A DNA stretch of 64,000 nt from Neorhizobium alkalisoli (GCF_007829835.1 NZ_VIWP01000006.1:1-64000), one strand, 5' to 3'. Counted from the stretch's first letter, positions 16,862-26,657 are shown. Made by a program: numbers and translations. Notes: generated from the letters alone by a model not told the origin.

Positions 16862-18450
16862 CGCGAAGCCCCTGGCGCCGGTTGGGTTGCGGGCGTGTTG
16901 GTATCGGCATCCGGCCGGTCGGTTTTGCCATCGGTCTGGGATGTGGTCGGTTGCTCGGATCCGACTGCCGGGACCTTGAGACCGGCATCGCTCAGTTTCT
17001 CATTCGGGTCCGTGAGAACCAGGATTTCGGTGCGCCGGTTCATCTCACGTCCCTCGGGCGTGGAATTGTCGGCGATCGGATCGCTGTCGGCGCGGCCTTC
17101 GGTCAGGATTGCGCCGGGGCCAGTAAACGAGGTCAGCAGTTCGCCGACGGCCTTGGCCCGTGCCTCGGACAGATGCCAGTTGGAGGGGAACTGGATCGTG
17201 CGGATCGGCACGTTGTCGGTATAACCAACGACGACAGCGCGGAAATTTTCCGCCGCAAGCGCGTTGCCGATGCGCTGGATCAGGTCGCGGAACTTGTCGC
17301 TGACCTCGGCGCTGCCGACCTCGAACAGTCCGGAATTGTTGATCCGTACCAGCAATTTGCCGTTGGAATCCGACAGGGTCACCAGCTTCTTGTCGACTTC
17401 CGGCTGCAGGAAGGCGAGGAGGTTTTCCATGCGTGTCGGCGGCGGTGGGCTCAGCGGTGGCGGCTGAACCGGTTCGACCGGCTTTGCCTCCACCACCGGT
17501 GGCTTCGGTTCGGGCGCCGGTTCCGGCGTCTTGATCAGCACGCTCGGCGTGTCGCGCGGCGGCAGGCTGGCGAGCCGCTGGAAGGTCCCGTCCGAGGCGC
17601 CGTTGAGCGACAGGGTGAAGAAGAGATAACCGAGCGCAAAGACCAGCGCGAGGATGGAGAGAAGCGTCCAGAGCGCGACTGCGGTTCTCAGCGGCTTGTG
17701 GCGAGCGGAAACGCCTTTCCAGTGCGGTGAAAGCTCGCGTTCGAAAATGCCGTATTGGCCAAGCAGCGTCTTGTAGAGGCTGTCGCGGATGCGGCCGAGT
17801 TCGAGATTGCCGCGCGGCGAGACGCGGGTGCGGCCTTCGAAGGCGAGCGACAGGCTCAGATAGATGAGGAGCAGCAGATCCTTGTTGGCGCCGGGGCTCT
17901 GTTGGAAATGGTCGAGAAGGTCGAATACCCGGTCACCGCCGGTGACGTCGTTGTGAAAGGTCGAGACGAGGCCGGACCGGGCCCAGCCGGCGCGTACACC
18001 CCAGGGCTTGCTCAGGATCACGTCATCGACCGTGGCGCAGATCACGTAATGGGCGGCGCGGGCGCGTTCCTGGCTGATCCGGGCACCGGCAAGGTCGCGC
18101 TCGTAACGGCCGACGGCTTCCACCGCGACACGGCGGAGCTGGTCGATATCCGGCTGTTCGTCGGTATAACGCAGCATATGCGCAAGATTGAGCAGCGGCG
18201 CGGCCGAGCGCACCAGCGTCGGCACTTCCTCGCCGCCGAAGCGGAATTCCCTCACCATCGTCTCGACGGACCAGCCGCCGGGCGTCGATGGTCGCGACGA
18301 CATCGCGGCCGGGGCGTTGTCGGGAAAATCGAGAACGTCGTCGAGCATTTCCGCCATCTTGCGGGCGGACTGCGTCTTCTTCACACCCTCTTCCGTCACT
18401 TCGACGAGGGTCGGCTGATCCTGCCAGGTGGATGCGGGTTCGTTCTTCAT
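16858..18450 (-). CDS. tssL: T6SS membrane protein TssL with OmpA/peptidoglycan-binding domain
   Basis: A 530-residue TssL (DotU/ImpK). The cytosolic DotU domain spans about 65-250 (RSAAPLLNLAHMLR; DDVILSKPWG), a single helix spans about 258-282, a Pro-rich linker follows, and an OmpA-like domain ends the protein (VVVGYTDNVPIRT; LSEARAKAVGELL; EGRADSDPIADN). Thr14, in DQPTLVEVTEE, coincides with the Thr14 phosphosite reported for A. tumefaciens TssL. The attached peptidoglycan-binding domain may anchor the complex, since no tssJ lies in the locus. Four-base overlaps on both sides couple it to tssK and tssM. Confidence 0.95.
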   Translation of the reverse strand: MKNEPASTWQDQPTLVEVTEEGVKKTQSARKMAEMLDDVLDFPDNAPAAMSSRPSTPGGWSVETMVREFRFGGEEVPTLVRSAAPLLNLAHMLRYTDEQPDIDQLRRVAVEAVGRYERDLAGARISQERARAAHYVICATVDDVILSKPWGVRAGWARSGLVSTFHNDVTGGDRVFDLLDHFQQSPGANKDLLLLIYLSLSLAFEGRTRVSPRGNLELGRIRDSLYKTLLGQYGIFERELSPHWKGVSARHKPLRTAVALWTLLSILALVFALGYLFFTLSLNGASDGTFQRLASLPPRDTPSVLIKTPEPAPEPKPPVVEAKPVEPVQPPPLSPPPPTRMENLLAFLQPEVDKKLVTLSDSNGKLLVRINNSGLFEVGSAEVSDKFRDLIQRIGNALAAENFRAVVVGYTDNVPIRTIQFPSNWHLSEARAKAVGELLTSFTGPGAILTEGRADSDPIADNSTPEGREMNRRTEILVLTDPNEKLSDAGLKVPAVGSEQPTTSQTDGKTDRPDADTNTPATQPAPGASR

Positions 18451-19787
18451 TCTCTAAGCGCCCACAGTTCCATTTCGAGGCCAGGAAAATCGCCTGCGAG
18501 ATGCAATGCGATGGCGCCCGAAGTGTCGAGTTGTTTCCAGAGAGGGTTTTTGGTGTCGAGTTCGAAATAGATCGTGCCGGAGCGGTAAGGCAGCTGGCGC
18601 GGCAGAACGGGCAGCGGCCTGACCGGAATGCCCGGCAGCGCGACATTGACGAGATCGGCGATGCGCTCGACCGGGCCGACCTTGATCTGCGCCGGCAGCT
18701 TGCGGCGGACATCTTCCGCCGACATTTCGGCACGCACGGCCAGCACGAAGCCGGCATCCTTGAGAAGTGTCCGATCATTGATCGTGCCGACCCGCACGCC
18801 ATGGCGGCGTTCGGCAAGTTCGATCGAAACGGCCGACTGTTCCAGTACCGCCGAAAGCGAAGCGCGCAGGTCGTCGAAGACGGCAGCGAAGGTCGCCTTC
18901 AGGTCGTCATGGCGATAAGGCGGAAAATCGGTGGCGCGCTTGCGATCGGTCGTGAAGGTCGCAAGTTCGCCGGCCAGCTGGATGCAGGTCTCGTAGAAAT
19001 CGATCGGGTGCATGCGCGTCGCATTGGCACCGATATGTTTCAGCATCGGATCGGCGCGGTTGAGGATCTGCAACAGGAAATAGTCACCGACCTCGGCCGT
19101 GCCGCGGATAGTCGGATCCCCGATCCGCTCAGCGATCGCCTCGGCGCGGTGGCGGACGATGCCGAGAAGCTCGGTCATCAGCTCCGTCAGCCGCGCTTCG
19201 GCGGCGCAGTTGAGGCTCGGCGCAATGAATTCCGGATCGAGGATGACGGCCCGGTCGGAGCGGACCTCGATGATCCGGGCAAGGCCGATCAGTTCGTAAC
19301 CGGCCAGTTCGTCACCGGTCTTCAGGTAACGCAGGCTCAGCCGGCCGACGTCGATCGGCGCCATGAAATCGGTTTCGACATTGGCGTCGGGAGCTTCGTA
19401 ATTGGAAGCGACGAGGCGCACGCTGTTCAGCCGCGCGCCGCCGTTCAGCGCCACATCCGCCTTGCCGGGCTGGCGGGCGGGAAGTGCCAGATAGATGACG
19501 GCGTTTTTGGTGTCCTCGTCGAGATCGAGCGCCGGCGGCAGGTCCGCGTCGATCGGCGCCTCGAAGGGCGTGCCATCCGGCATGATGCCGCGCAGGTTCG
19601 ACAGGGCGAACTGACCGATCGCCAGCGCGCTGCGGTCGATGCCGATTTCCGAGACGCCCCAGGGATAGGGCGTCAGCCCGCGCGTGGTGGTGCGCACCAG
19701 CCGTTCGGTCCAGCGATCAGCCTGCTGAAAATGCTGTACGCGAAGGAACATGCCTTCACTCCAGGCCACACGGTTTTCATTCCTCAT
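18447..19787 (-). CDS. tssK: T6SS baseplate protein TssK
   Basis: A 446-residue baseplate subunit that links the baseplate to the membrane complex. The N-terminus NRVAWSEGMFLRVQHFQQAD is the family hallmark, and the total length is normal. TssK trimers contact TssL and TssM cytosolic parts as well as TssF/TssG. The gene overlaps fha by four bases upstream and tssL by four bases downstream, so it is part of one tightly coupled translational unit. Confidence 0.96.
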   Translation of the reverse strand: MRNENRVAWSEGMFLRVQHFQQADRWTERLVRTTTRGLTPYPWGVSEIGIDRSALAIGQFALSNLRGIMPDGTPFEAPIDADLPPALDLDEDTKNAVIYLALPARQPGKADVALNGGARLNSVRLVASNYEAPDANVETDFMAPIDVGRLSLRYLKTGDELAGYELIGLARIIEVRSDRAVILDPEFIAPSLNCAAEARLTELMTELLGIVRHRAEAIAERIGDPTIRGTAEVGDYFLLQILNRADPMLKHIGANATRMHPIDFYETCIQLAGELATFTTDRKRATDFPPYRHDDLKATFAAVFDDLRASLSAVLEQSAVSIELAERRHGVRVGTINDRTLLKDAGFVLAVRAEMSAEDVRRKLPAQIKVGPVERIADLVNVALPGIPVRPLPVLPRQLPYRSGTIYFELDTKNPLWKQLDTSGAIALHLAGDFPGLEMELWALRE

Positions 19788-20992
19788 CGCCCAGCCTCAT
19801 CATTGTGATTCATATGTCCGTTCTCCGCCGCTGCCGTTTCGCTGGTCATCGCGGCGCGAAAAATGTCGCGGACGGAAAGCGGCCTGCCGTTCTTTTCGAA
19901 TTGCGCCTTATAGGCCTGCCAGAAGTCGCGGTTCTTCGCCCAGGGCAGGCGGCGACCGGCGGCCTCGACGCGCGATTCAAGAATGCGCGGCTCCATCATC
20001 CGGCCGGCCTCCTGCATCAGTCCGTCGAGCGCATTAGCAAGCCAGACCTGCTGCGCCAGCAAGGTTTCCGCGCGGCTGACCAGCACGTCCTCGCGACTGC
20101 GGCCGAACATATCGGGCTCGCCGCCTGGATGGGGCGGCGCCATGTCGAAGACCTCGAATGTATTCTCCATGGCTTCTTCCATGCGGGCCATCACGGCTTC
20201 CATCCGGTCTGCGAGCTCGCCCGAACGACCGATCGAAAGGCGCGGAAAATCCTCGTCCAGGTCTTCGTGCTCGGGTTCCGGTGCCGGGATATTGTCATTG
20301 ACGATATCGAGGGCTGCGATGGGTTTGGGACGGGAGATCGGCACCGAGACATGGGTTGCCGATCCATGTTCGAGATGGCTGCCAAAGCTCGAGTCTCCGT
20401 CGATATTCCAGTCGTCGGGCAGGAGTTTCGTTGCCGATTCAAGCGTCGGCGGGCCATTCCAGCCGATCTCGACATTGCGGGATGTGCTTTTGCTGTCCGG
20501 ATCGCGCGACGACATGGACCATGGCTCCACCTCGCGATCGCCGAGAATACCGCCGGCACTGCTGCCGCCCGGCGCGATGTCGGCGAGGATGGCGGAGATC
20601 GTCAGCGGTTCGTCGCTGAGCGCAAGGCCTGCCTCGGGATCCTCGATCTCGCGGCTCCGTTCGCCTGAAATCGATACCGAGAAGGCGAGCCCGCCGACTT
20701 CAAGGCGCGACTGGTCGGAAAGCCTGGCCGTCTCGCCTTCATGCACGATGATGCCGTCCACTTTCGATCCATTGGCGCTCTTGTCGAGCAGGACGAAACC
20801 GTCGCGGTCGCGTTCGATGACGCAATGCAGCTTGGAGACCGAACGTTGCTCCTGCGGCAATTGCCAGTCGCAATCAGCGGAGCGGCCGAGCGTGCGGCGC
20901 CCGCGCTCAAAATACCATTTCAGCCGGGCAGCCGAGGATATCGATGAGGATGGCGGCGTATTTCCGCCGATCTGCCGCAGTTCAAGCCGCAT
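19784..20992 (-). CDS. fha: T6SS FHA-domain protein Fha (TagH/ImpI)
   Basis: A 402-residue forkhead-associated protein. The FHA domain lies at about residues 15-85, with RTLGRSADCDWQLP, SVSKLHCVIER and KSANGSKVDG forming the phosphothreonine-binding loops. A long acidic, low-complexity middle precedes a conserved C-terminal helical part (LVSRAETLLAQQVWLANALD). Fha reads TssL phosphorylation and is the target of TagF repression in A. tumefaciens. The ATG at 20992 has GGGAGG six bases upstream and overlaps the tssG stop; an earlier ATG would add 14 residues with no homology. Confidence 0.92.
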   Translation of the reverse strand: MRLELRQIGGNTPPSSSISSAARLKWYFERGRRTLGRSADCDWQLPQEQRSVSKLHCVIERDRDGFVLLDKSANGSKVDGIIVHEGETARLSDQSRLEVGGLAFSVSISGERSREIEDPEAGLALSDEPLTISAILADIAPGGSSAGGILGDREVEPWSMSSRDPDSKSTSRNVEIGWNGPPTLESATKLLPDDWNIDGDSSFGSHLEHGSATHVSVPISRPKPIAALDIVNDNIPAPEPEHEDLDEDFPRLSIGRSGELADRMEAVMARMEEAMENTFEVFDMAPPHPGGEPDMFGRSREDVLVSRAETLLAQQVWLANALDGLMQEAGRMMEPRILESRVEAAGRRLPWAKNRDFWQAYKAQFEKNGRPLSVRDIFRAAMTSETAAAENGHMNHNDEAGR

Positions 20993-22022
20993 GCGCGCCT
21001 CCCTCGGATCGGTGCGGTTCGGTGATGATCGCATCGCCGCTGTCTGTCGCTGCCGGCGCTACGCGTGCCCAGGTGTTCCAGCCAAGCCGTGGAAGATCAG
21101 TCTCTTTTCCCTGACCAAGCTGGCAGAACGGGACGTCTTCTTTTTTCAGGACGACCTGGATATCGAAATCGAGCGCGCTGCCGACATAAAGCCGCGTCAG
21201 CGCGAACAGTTCGGTGATGTTGCGGCCACCGGGGGTGAGCGAAAGATAATCCTGATACCCGAGCGGTCCGATGACCACGCGGAAACCGCCGCTGAAATCG
21301 TGGATCGCGGCGCCGGCGGTGGCGTTGACGCCGAGCTGTACGGCCTGGGCCGAGCCCATGCGGCTGCGCTCGTTTTCCGGAATGGTCAGCCATCGGGGCC
21401 GGAACAGTTCGACCTCGACCGGCAGGCCGGTGAACTCTTCCAGCATGGCCCGAAGATTGGCCGGGTTGCGGTTGCGCGCGGCGAAAAAGCCGGAGAAACG
21501 CAGGATGAGATCCTCATCGACACCGCTGCGTTCGGTCAGGCGTTTGGTGCCGAAGCCGGACAGGGCCAGAAGCGAGGTGACGAAGGCGTTGTTACGCCGA
21601 TTGCCGCCCCAGCGCAGGCGGCGGGCGATCCGGTATTTCTCGCAGGCATCGGCGAAAAGTTCGGCCATACGGGCGCTGAAGAGGTCGAAGAAGCTCGCAA
21701 GCCCGCGTGAGCGGTTGCGCTCCTGGCGCATGATCTGTTCGTTATAGGCCGACGGCATCGAGCCGAGAGGGCCGGTCAGGCCTGCAAGCGCGCTTTTCAA
21801 TGCGCTGCCGCCGCCCTTGCGCTTGAAGCCGCTGACGGCAAGCGGGGCCGGCGAGACGCCCATCGGGGCGGCGATATCGAGGTCTCCATCCGCTGCCGCC
21901 TGGGCGATGCGCAAGGCCGTGACCGGCTCGAAGCGACCGGGGTCGCGTTCGAGCAGATCGACGAGCGCCCCGGAGGGGATCCCGGTCGGCGCATCGTTTT
22001 TCTGGGCGGTCGTCAGGTCCAT
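20982..22022 (-). CDS. tssG: T6SS baseplate protein TssG
   Basis: A 346-residue baseplate wedge subunit (VasB/ImpH). Family blocks include DPGRFEPVTALRIAQ near the N-terminus, GPLGSMPSAYNEQIMRQER, and FFDLFSARMAELF. It forms the wedge together with TssF, encoded directly upstream, and TssE. It overlaps fha by 11 bases. Confidence 0.94.
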   Translation of the reverse strand: MDLTTAQKNDAPTGIPSGALVDLLERDPGRFEPVTALRIAQAAADGDLDIAAPMGVSPAPLAVSGFKRKGGGSALKSALAGLTGPLGSMPSAYNEQIMRQERNRSRGLASFFDLFSARMAELFADACEKYRIARRLRWGGNRRNNAFVTSLLALSGFGTKRLTERSGVDEDLILRFSGFFAARNRNPANLRAMLEEFTGLPVEVELFRPRWLTIPENERSRMGSAQAVQLGVNATAGAAIHDFSGGFRVVIGPLGYQDYLSLTPGGRNITELFALTRLYVGSALDFDIQVVLKKEDVPFCQLGQGKETDLPRLGWNTWARVAPAATDSGDAIITEPHRSEGGAHAA

Positions 22023-22040
22023 GGAGGCTCAAAAATCCTT

Positions 22041-23822
22041 TCAGAGAAGCGGTCGCTGGGCGGCGCGGGCCGGCCAGCGGGCGATTGGTTCTGACTGGCC
22101 CTTCATCGAGACCGTTAGCCGGGTAAAGCTGTTGACGGATGTGTAGAGACTGAAGAAACGGTCGAGCACGGCGCCGAACAGGTAGGCCGAAGGGCGGTCG
22201 ATCGCGGCCGGGTCGAATTCCAGTGTGATGTCCGTGCCCGGCACCATGCCGCCGCTGCCGAGCCTCGCGGTCGAGTTTTCGGCGCGGATGCGGATCAGCG
22301 CGTCGACGAGCTGGCGGGTCTCGGGGCTGTCGCGGAAGGCGTAAAGCGAAAGAATGTCCTTCAGCGCGCCACCTTCATTGTCGAACAGCGAGAGGTGATT
22401 GAGCAGGAGATGTGACATCAGGCGCCAGTTGCGGCCCTCCTGATCGTTCATCCGTACCGAAGGTGTCGGCGGGATCAGTGCCTCGACGCCGGCAACCGCT
22501 TCATGTCCGGAAGCGAGCTGCAGGAAGGGATGACCGCCACCGAAGGGCAGCTGTTCCGGCAGGTCGCGGTTGATGCAAAGTGTGTCGACGCTTGCGACCA
22601 CATCCATCGGTCCAGCGAAACGGCTATTGCGATCGACAAAGGCGATGTCCATGTCGCTGGTGCCGTCATCCTCGTCGAAACGGCGGTAGGACTGCCAATA
22701 TGAACTGCTGTTTCCGGCGCGTTGCGAGCGGCCGAAAAACGGCTGGCAGAATTCCTCCTGCCCACGCGAGCCGGTTAGCAGCACCCGGTCGATCGAGTAG
22801 ATCTCGCGGGTCTTCTGGCGGCGGGCATCGGGCAGAAGCCGGTATTCGGTGCGGGTTCCATCGACCGAGATCGGCTCGCAGGTCTGGCGGAAGAGATTGA
22901 CGACCGGTGCCGCATTGAGCGCGAAATCGCGGGCGGCTAGAGCGCGCTCCAGCTTGGCGTCGGTTTCCTTGAGATAGATGAAGATTTCCAGCGTTTCGCC
23001 CTTCCAGGCGCTCAATCCCTCGATGTCGAGGAACAGGAATTTTTGCGGCAGGGCGAAAAATTCCGTCAGCAGCCGGTAGCCGATGAAGCTTGGAGCCGGA
23101 TAGGGCAACATGGCCTGCTGCGGCTCGAAACCGACTGGTTTCAGGTTACGGGCGGGCAGGAAGATCGGCGCCTGGTCGTCGGCATGTTTGGCAAGCGCAA
23201 TGCCGAGCGTGTTGTTGGCGAGAAGCTCGTGGATCGCGACCGCCTGCTGCCAGGGCGAAGCGATGTGAAGGCAAAGCCGGTCGAGGCCGAATTCGCCGAT
23301 CGGTTTGCGTGGATCGAGCGAGCGCAGAGACAGGCGAACACATCCGGCCGCACCGCCATAAGGGGATAGCGGGGCATCGATCGGCTGGCCGGTCAGAGCC
23401 GCAGCGGCGATCTCGATCGGCGCCATTTCGACATCCTGGGTGGTGCGGAAACGGCAGGCTTCGCCGCCGATCGGTTCGGCGAGGATTTCCGTATGACGTG
23501 GCACGGTCTGGACCGAGGCGAGCGTCGCGCTCGGCTTGAAGCGGACGATGCTCATCGAGGGAAGCGGCGCGAGATAATGCGGGTAGAGCGTTTCGAGCAG
23601 GCCGTCGGTCAGTTCCGGAAACTCGTCGTCGAGTTTCTGGCGCACGCGGGCGGCGGAATAGGCAAAGCTCTGGATCAGGCGTTCGACATGCGGATCGTCG
23701 GCAACGTCGCCGGTCATTCTGAGGCGCCCGGCGATTTTGGGGAAGGCATCGGCAAACCGCGCCGCCCGGCGGCGCAATGCCAGAAGCTCGTCATTATAGC
23801 GGTTCAGGAATCCATCAGCCAT
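22041..23822 (-). CDS. tssF: T6SS baseplate protein TssF
   Basis: A 593-residue baseplate wedge subunit (VasA/ImpG). It starts MADGFLNRYNDELLALRRRA, the usual TssF opening, followed by HVERLIQSFAYSAARVRQKLDDEFPELT and TLYPHYLAPLPSM. The ATG at 23822 overlaps the tssE stop by eight bases, and the 25 extra residues of a longer frame are not family-like. It pairs with TssG in a 2:1 ratio in known baseplates. Confidence 0.95.
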   Translation of the reverse strand: MADGFLNRYNDELLALRRRAARFADAFPKIAGRLRMTGDVADDPHVERLIQSFAYSAARVRQKLDDEFPELTDGLLETLYPHYLAPLPSMSIVRFKPSATLASVQTVPRHTEILAEPIGGEACRFRTTQDVEMAPIEIAAAALTGQPIDAPLSPYGGAAGCVRLSLRSLDPRKPIGEFGLDRLCLHIASPWQQAVAIHELLANNTLGIALAKHADDQAPIFLPARNLKPVGFEPQQAMLPYPAPSFIGYRLLTEFFALPQKFLFLDIEGLSAWKGETLEIFIYLKETDAKLERALAARDFALNAAPVVNLFRQTCEPISVDGTRTEYRLLPDARRQKTREIYSIDRVLLTGSRGQEEFCQPFFGRSQRAGNSSSYWQSYRRFDEDDGTSDMDIAFVDRNSRFAGPMDVVASVDTLCINRDLPEQLPFGGGHPFLQLASGHEAVAGVEALIPPTPSVRMNDQEGRNWRLMSHLLLNHLSLFDNEGGALKDILSLYAFRDSPETRQLVDALIRIRAENSTARLGSGGMVPGTDITLEFDPAAIDRPSAYLFGAVLDRFFSLYTSVNSFTRLTVSMKGQSEPIARWPARAAQRPLL

Positions 23823-24324
23823 TTGCAGCCTCCACGAGGAAACGCTGGGTCGAGGGATCGATGGTGGATTCGAAGCTGATTGGCGGCATGCCTTCATGCA
23901 GGCGGAAGGTGGCCTGGATGCGCATCCGGAGCGCCCGTTCGGTCATGGTCCGGCTTTTCAAGATCGTTACGCGCACATCCGAAAGCCGGGTCTCGAACAT
24001 GGAAATGCGGCGCTCGACCATCTGGGCGAGCCGCAGCTTGGCCTCGTCGGTGGCGAGATTGGCAGACACCATGCCATCGACGCCGTAGCTGACAAGCGCG
24101 TCCTTCAGCTCGCTATAAGCTGCAGGCGGTGCTTCGGGACAACGGCGGGTGTTGAGCAGGGCTTCCAAATCGCGGCGGATCGATTCCCGCACCTCGCGGA
24201 CCTGATCGACCATGTTAATCTGTGGATCGAACAGGCGATCGGGCTCGTCGTCGATCAGCCGGTCAAAGATCGAGCGGGCCAGGATGCGGTCGCGCGGCCG
24301 GTAACGTTCGAGCGGATCAGCCAT
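23815..24324 (-). CDS. tssE: T6SS baseplate protein TssE (gp25-like)
   Basis: A 169-residue homologue of phage T4 gp25, which starts sheath polymerisation on the baseplate. Family features are RSIFDRLIDDEP near the N-terminus, ESIRRDLEALLNTRR (the gp25 ExxR region), and VTILKSRTMTERALRMRI near the end. The ATG at 24324 overlaps the tagJ stop; a longer open frame upstream lies inside tagJ and lacks similarity. Confidence 0.94.
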   Translation of the reverse strand: MADPLERYRPRDRILARSIFDRLIDDEPDRLFDPQINMVDQVREVRESIRRDLEALLNTRRCPEAPPAAYSELKDALVSYGVDGMVSANLATDEAKLRLAQMVERRISMFETRLSDVRVTILKSRTMTERALRMRIQATFRLHEGMPPISFESTIDPSTQRFLVEAANG

Positions 24325-25147
24325 GAACAGCTTTCCTTCCGGCCGAAACGGCCTGCGGTGCGTCGAGGCTCGACATGTCGTGGAAAGAAACGAGATCGTC
24401 GCCCGCAAGGAAGCAGCGCTGGCCGCGGCCGCTGGTGATGCCGGTTTTTGTCTCCATCCAGTCGGTCTCGCGGCTGAGTCGCAGCTTGTTGTCGTCCGTC
24501 GTGCCGGCATAGATGGCCGGCAGCAGGACATTGGCCATGGCGCCATCGATCAACGACAGTTCGGCGCTGCGGAAGGCGAGGTCGCGTGGCCGTGTGATGG
24601 GCTCGACCGAAAGACCGGCAATTTTCGAAAAATCGATCCAGAGATAACCGCCGCCGGACATGATGACTTCGAGCGCATGGGGAATGCGGTCGTCGAGGTC
24701 GCGGAAATCGGATACGGGTTTGCCGTTCCAGAGCATGGACCGTTCGCCACGGTTTTCTTCCAGCGCTTCGAGGGTCTTTTTCGCGCCATCGGCATCGCCC
24801 ATGCGTTCGGCAATGCCGAGGCTGACGGCGAGCTTGTCGCATTCGGTCGGGCCGCCCGGAAATTCCGGCACGGCGCCGGTCGCAAACCAGGCGTCGCGTG
24901 CGGCCATGCCGCGCAGCGTGTTGCGCAGCAGAACGAAACCCATGGTCGCTTCCGGCGAGAATGTTGCGGCAAGGCTGCATTGATTGTCGGCGCGCTCGTA
25001 ATCACCGGCCAGGATCAGCAGGTCGATATAGAGGTGGCGGGCATCCTGATCGGAGGGTTTTGCCTTCAGGTAAGCCTTTGCTTCCTGCAGCGCCTCTTCC
25101 AATGCCTCTTCGCCAAGCGCCTTTGAAATGCTTTCGGAGAGCGTCAT
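24317..25147 (-). CDS. tagJ: T6SS accessory protein TagJ (ImpE)
   Basis: A 276-residue accessory protein of the ImpE/TagJ family. The N-terminal half is TPR-like (EALQEAKAYLKAKPSDQDARHLYIDLLILAGDYERAD), and the C-terminal ImpE domain includes GGGYLWIDFSKIAGL and AIYAGTTDD. TagJ binds the N-terminus of TssB in systems with a non-canonical ClpV recognition mode and may assist sheath recycling. It overlaps both neighbours by a few bases. Confidence 0.93.
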   Translation of the reverse strand: MTLSESISKALGEEALEEALQEAKAYLKAKPSDQDARHLYIDLLILAGDYERADNQCSLAATFSPEATMGFVLLRNTLRGMAARDAWFATGAVPEFPGGPTECDKLAVSLGIAERMGDADGAKKTLEALEENRGERSMLWNGKPVSDFRDLDDRIPHALEVIMSGGGYLWIDFSKIAGLSVEPITRPRDLAFRSAELSLIDGAMANVLLPAIYAGTTDDNKLRLSRETDWMETKTGITSGRGQRCFLAGDDLVSFHDMSSLDAPQAVSAGRKAVHG

Positions 25148-26538
25148 GCGGACATCCTTTCGGGCATGGAGGCCGAGCGGCTGAGCGCTTCGGCAGCGTT
25201 TGCAGTTTCAGCAATCAGGTGGAAGCTGGTGGAAACATCGTCGAGCTGGAAATGCGGCTGCAGCCGGACGGTGCAGGAGAAGGTGCCCGGCTTGCCGGGG
25301 ATCTCGTGGACACTGATGCCGGCCGAGCGCAATGGAAAACGGGTGCGCAGCGAAAGGTCCGCATCGTCATTGCCGAGCGTGTAACCGGTCAGCCAGTCCT
25401 CGAGTTTGCGCTGGATGGAGATGGCGTCGGAGAGCTGACCGATCTCGTCGCGCATGATGACCTTCAGATAATGCGAGAAACGCGAGGCACAGAGCACATA
25501 TTGCAGCATGGCCGCCAGCCGGGCGTTCTGTCGCGCATGCTCGTTGGAATAATGCGGCGGCGCATGCAGTGACTGGTTGGAATTGAAGATCGCCGAGGCC
25601 GACAGGTAGGTGGTGGCGACGGGGATCAGGCCGAGATCGCAGAATTGCTGCTCCTGCACGCTGGTCAGCCGGATTTCCACGGGTGCCTGGGCGGAAAGGC
25701 CGTTGCTCTCGGTGCCGAAATCATAAGGCGAAAGCTCGGCCGTGCTCAGCATGCCGCCATCGATCGCATTCTGGCTGACGCCGCGGATATCGGCGAACCA
25801 GCCGGATTCGATGAAGTTGCGGATGACGACGGTGGCGAAGGCAAAAACGCCATTGCCCCAGAGAAGCGAACTGCCATCTGCGGCAATGCTTTCGCGGAAG
25901 GGAAAGCCGTCGTCGCGTCGGCGATCGAAGGGTTCATGCGGCGAGCGCATCAGGATGCGTGGCGCGACAAGGCCGAGGAACCGAGAATCGTCGCGGGCGC
26001 GAAGACCGTTCCAGCGCAGCCGTTTCGGATCGTCGGCCAGCCAGGAGAAATCCTGGACGCGGTTGAGCTCGTCGAATTCCTCCAGCCCGATCGCCTGCGG
26101 CGAGGCCCCGGCGACGAAGGGGCAGAAGGCGGCGGCGGCCACCATGCCGAGCTGCACGAGCGTGCTGATCGCATCGCCCTCGGCAGGCTGGGTCGGCGCG
26201 AAATGATAATCCCCGACGAGAAGGCCGAAAGGCTCGCCGCCGGGCATGCCGAATTCGCGGCTATAGACGAGTTCGAAAAGGTGGCTCTGGTCGAAATCGG
26301 CGGCGCGTTCCATGCTGCGGGCAAGTTCCCGCCAGCTGAAGCTCAACAGCTTGATCTTGACGTCGCCGCTGCGGCCGGATTCGCGCACGAGCATGGCAAG
26401 CCCGCGCCAGCGTGCCTCCATCGCCTGGAAATCGGCATGATGGAGGATCTCGTTGACCTGCCGGTTCAGCGCACCGTCGATCAGTGCGATCAACTGGTCC
26501 GCCCGGCGCCTCCACTCTGTGCAAGAACCCATCGTCAT
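25144..26538 (-). CDS. tssC40: T6SS second TssC-type protein (TssC40/ImpD)
   Basis: A 464-residue TssC paralogue placed after the main sheath gene, as in A. tumefaciens where it is called TssC40. It keeps the family core (FQAMEARWRGLAMLV; GEPFGLLVGDYHF; CASRFSHYLKVIMRDEIG) but shares only moderate identity with TssC41, and its N-terminus is shorter. An alternative ATG lies two codons in, at 26532. The exact job is uncertain: it may be a minor sheath or baseplate-proximal component. It is separated from tssC41 by a 119-base gap with a strong hairpin. Confidence 0.92.
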   Translation of the reverse strand: MTMGSCTEWRRRADQLIALIDGALNRQVNEILHHADFQAMEARWRGLAMLVRESGRSGDVKIKLLSFSWRELARSMERAADFDQSHLFELVYSREFGMPGGEPFGLLVGDYHFAPTQPAEGDAISTLVQLGMVAAAAFCPFVAGASPQAIGLEEFDELNRVQDFSWLADDPKRLRWNGLRARDDSRFLGLVAPRILMRSPHEPFDRRRDDGFPFRESIAADGSSLLWGNGVFAFATVVIRNFIESGWFADIRGVSQNAIDGGMLSTAELSPYDFGTESNGLSAQAPVEIRLTSVQEQQFCDLGLIPVATTYLSASAIFNSNQSLHAPPHYSNEHARQNARLAAMLQYVLCASRFSHYLKVIMRDEIGQLSDAISIQRKLEDWLTGYTLGNDDADLSLRTRFPLRSAGISVHEIPGKPGTFSCTVRLQPHFQLDDVSTSFHLIAETANAAEALSRSASMPERMSA

Positions 26539-26619
26539 CCTGGTCTCAAATGCAGATCAGTTCCGGATGAAACGCGGTGCGCTTTCCTGTCGGAACTGCG
26601 TGAAACAAAGTCTGGAAGG

Positions 26620-26649
26620 CACGCGCGGCGAGGGAACGCGCCGCGCGTG
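26620..26649 (-). other. GC-rich hairpin between tssC41 and tssC40
   Basis: A perfect 11-base-pair stem (CACGCGCGGCG and its complement) with an eight-base loop sits eight bases after the tssC41 stop. There is no T-run. It may protect the 3' end of the sheath mRNA or reduce read-through into the downstream T6SS genes. Confidence 0.6.
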
Positions 26650-26657
26650 TGATCGCA

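Noticed and set aside
24324..24546. An N-terminal extension of TssE by 74 codons
   Set aside because: The extension lies inside tagJ in another frame, is low-complexity and Arg/Pro/Ser-rich, and does not resemble gp25 proteins.
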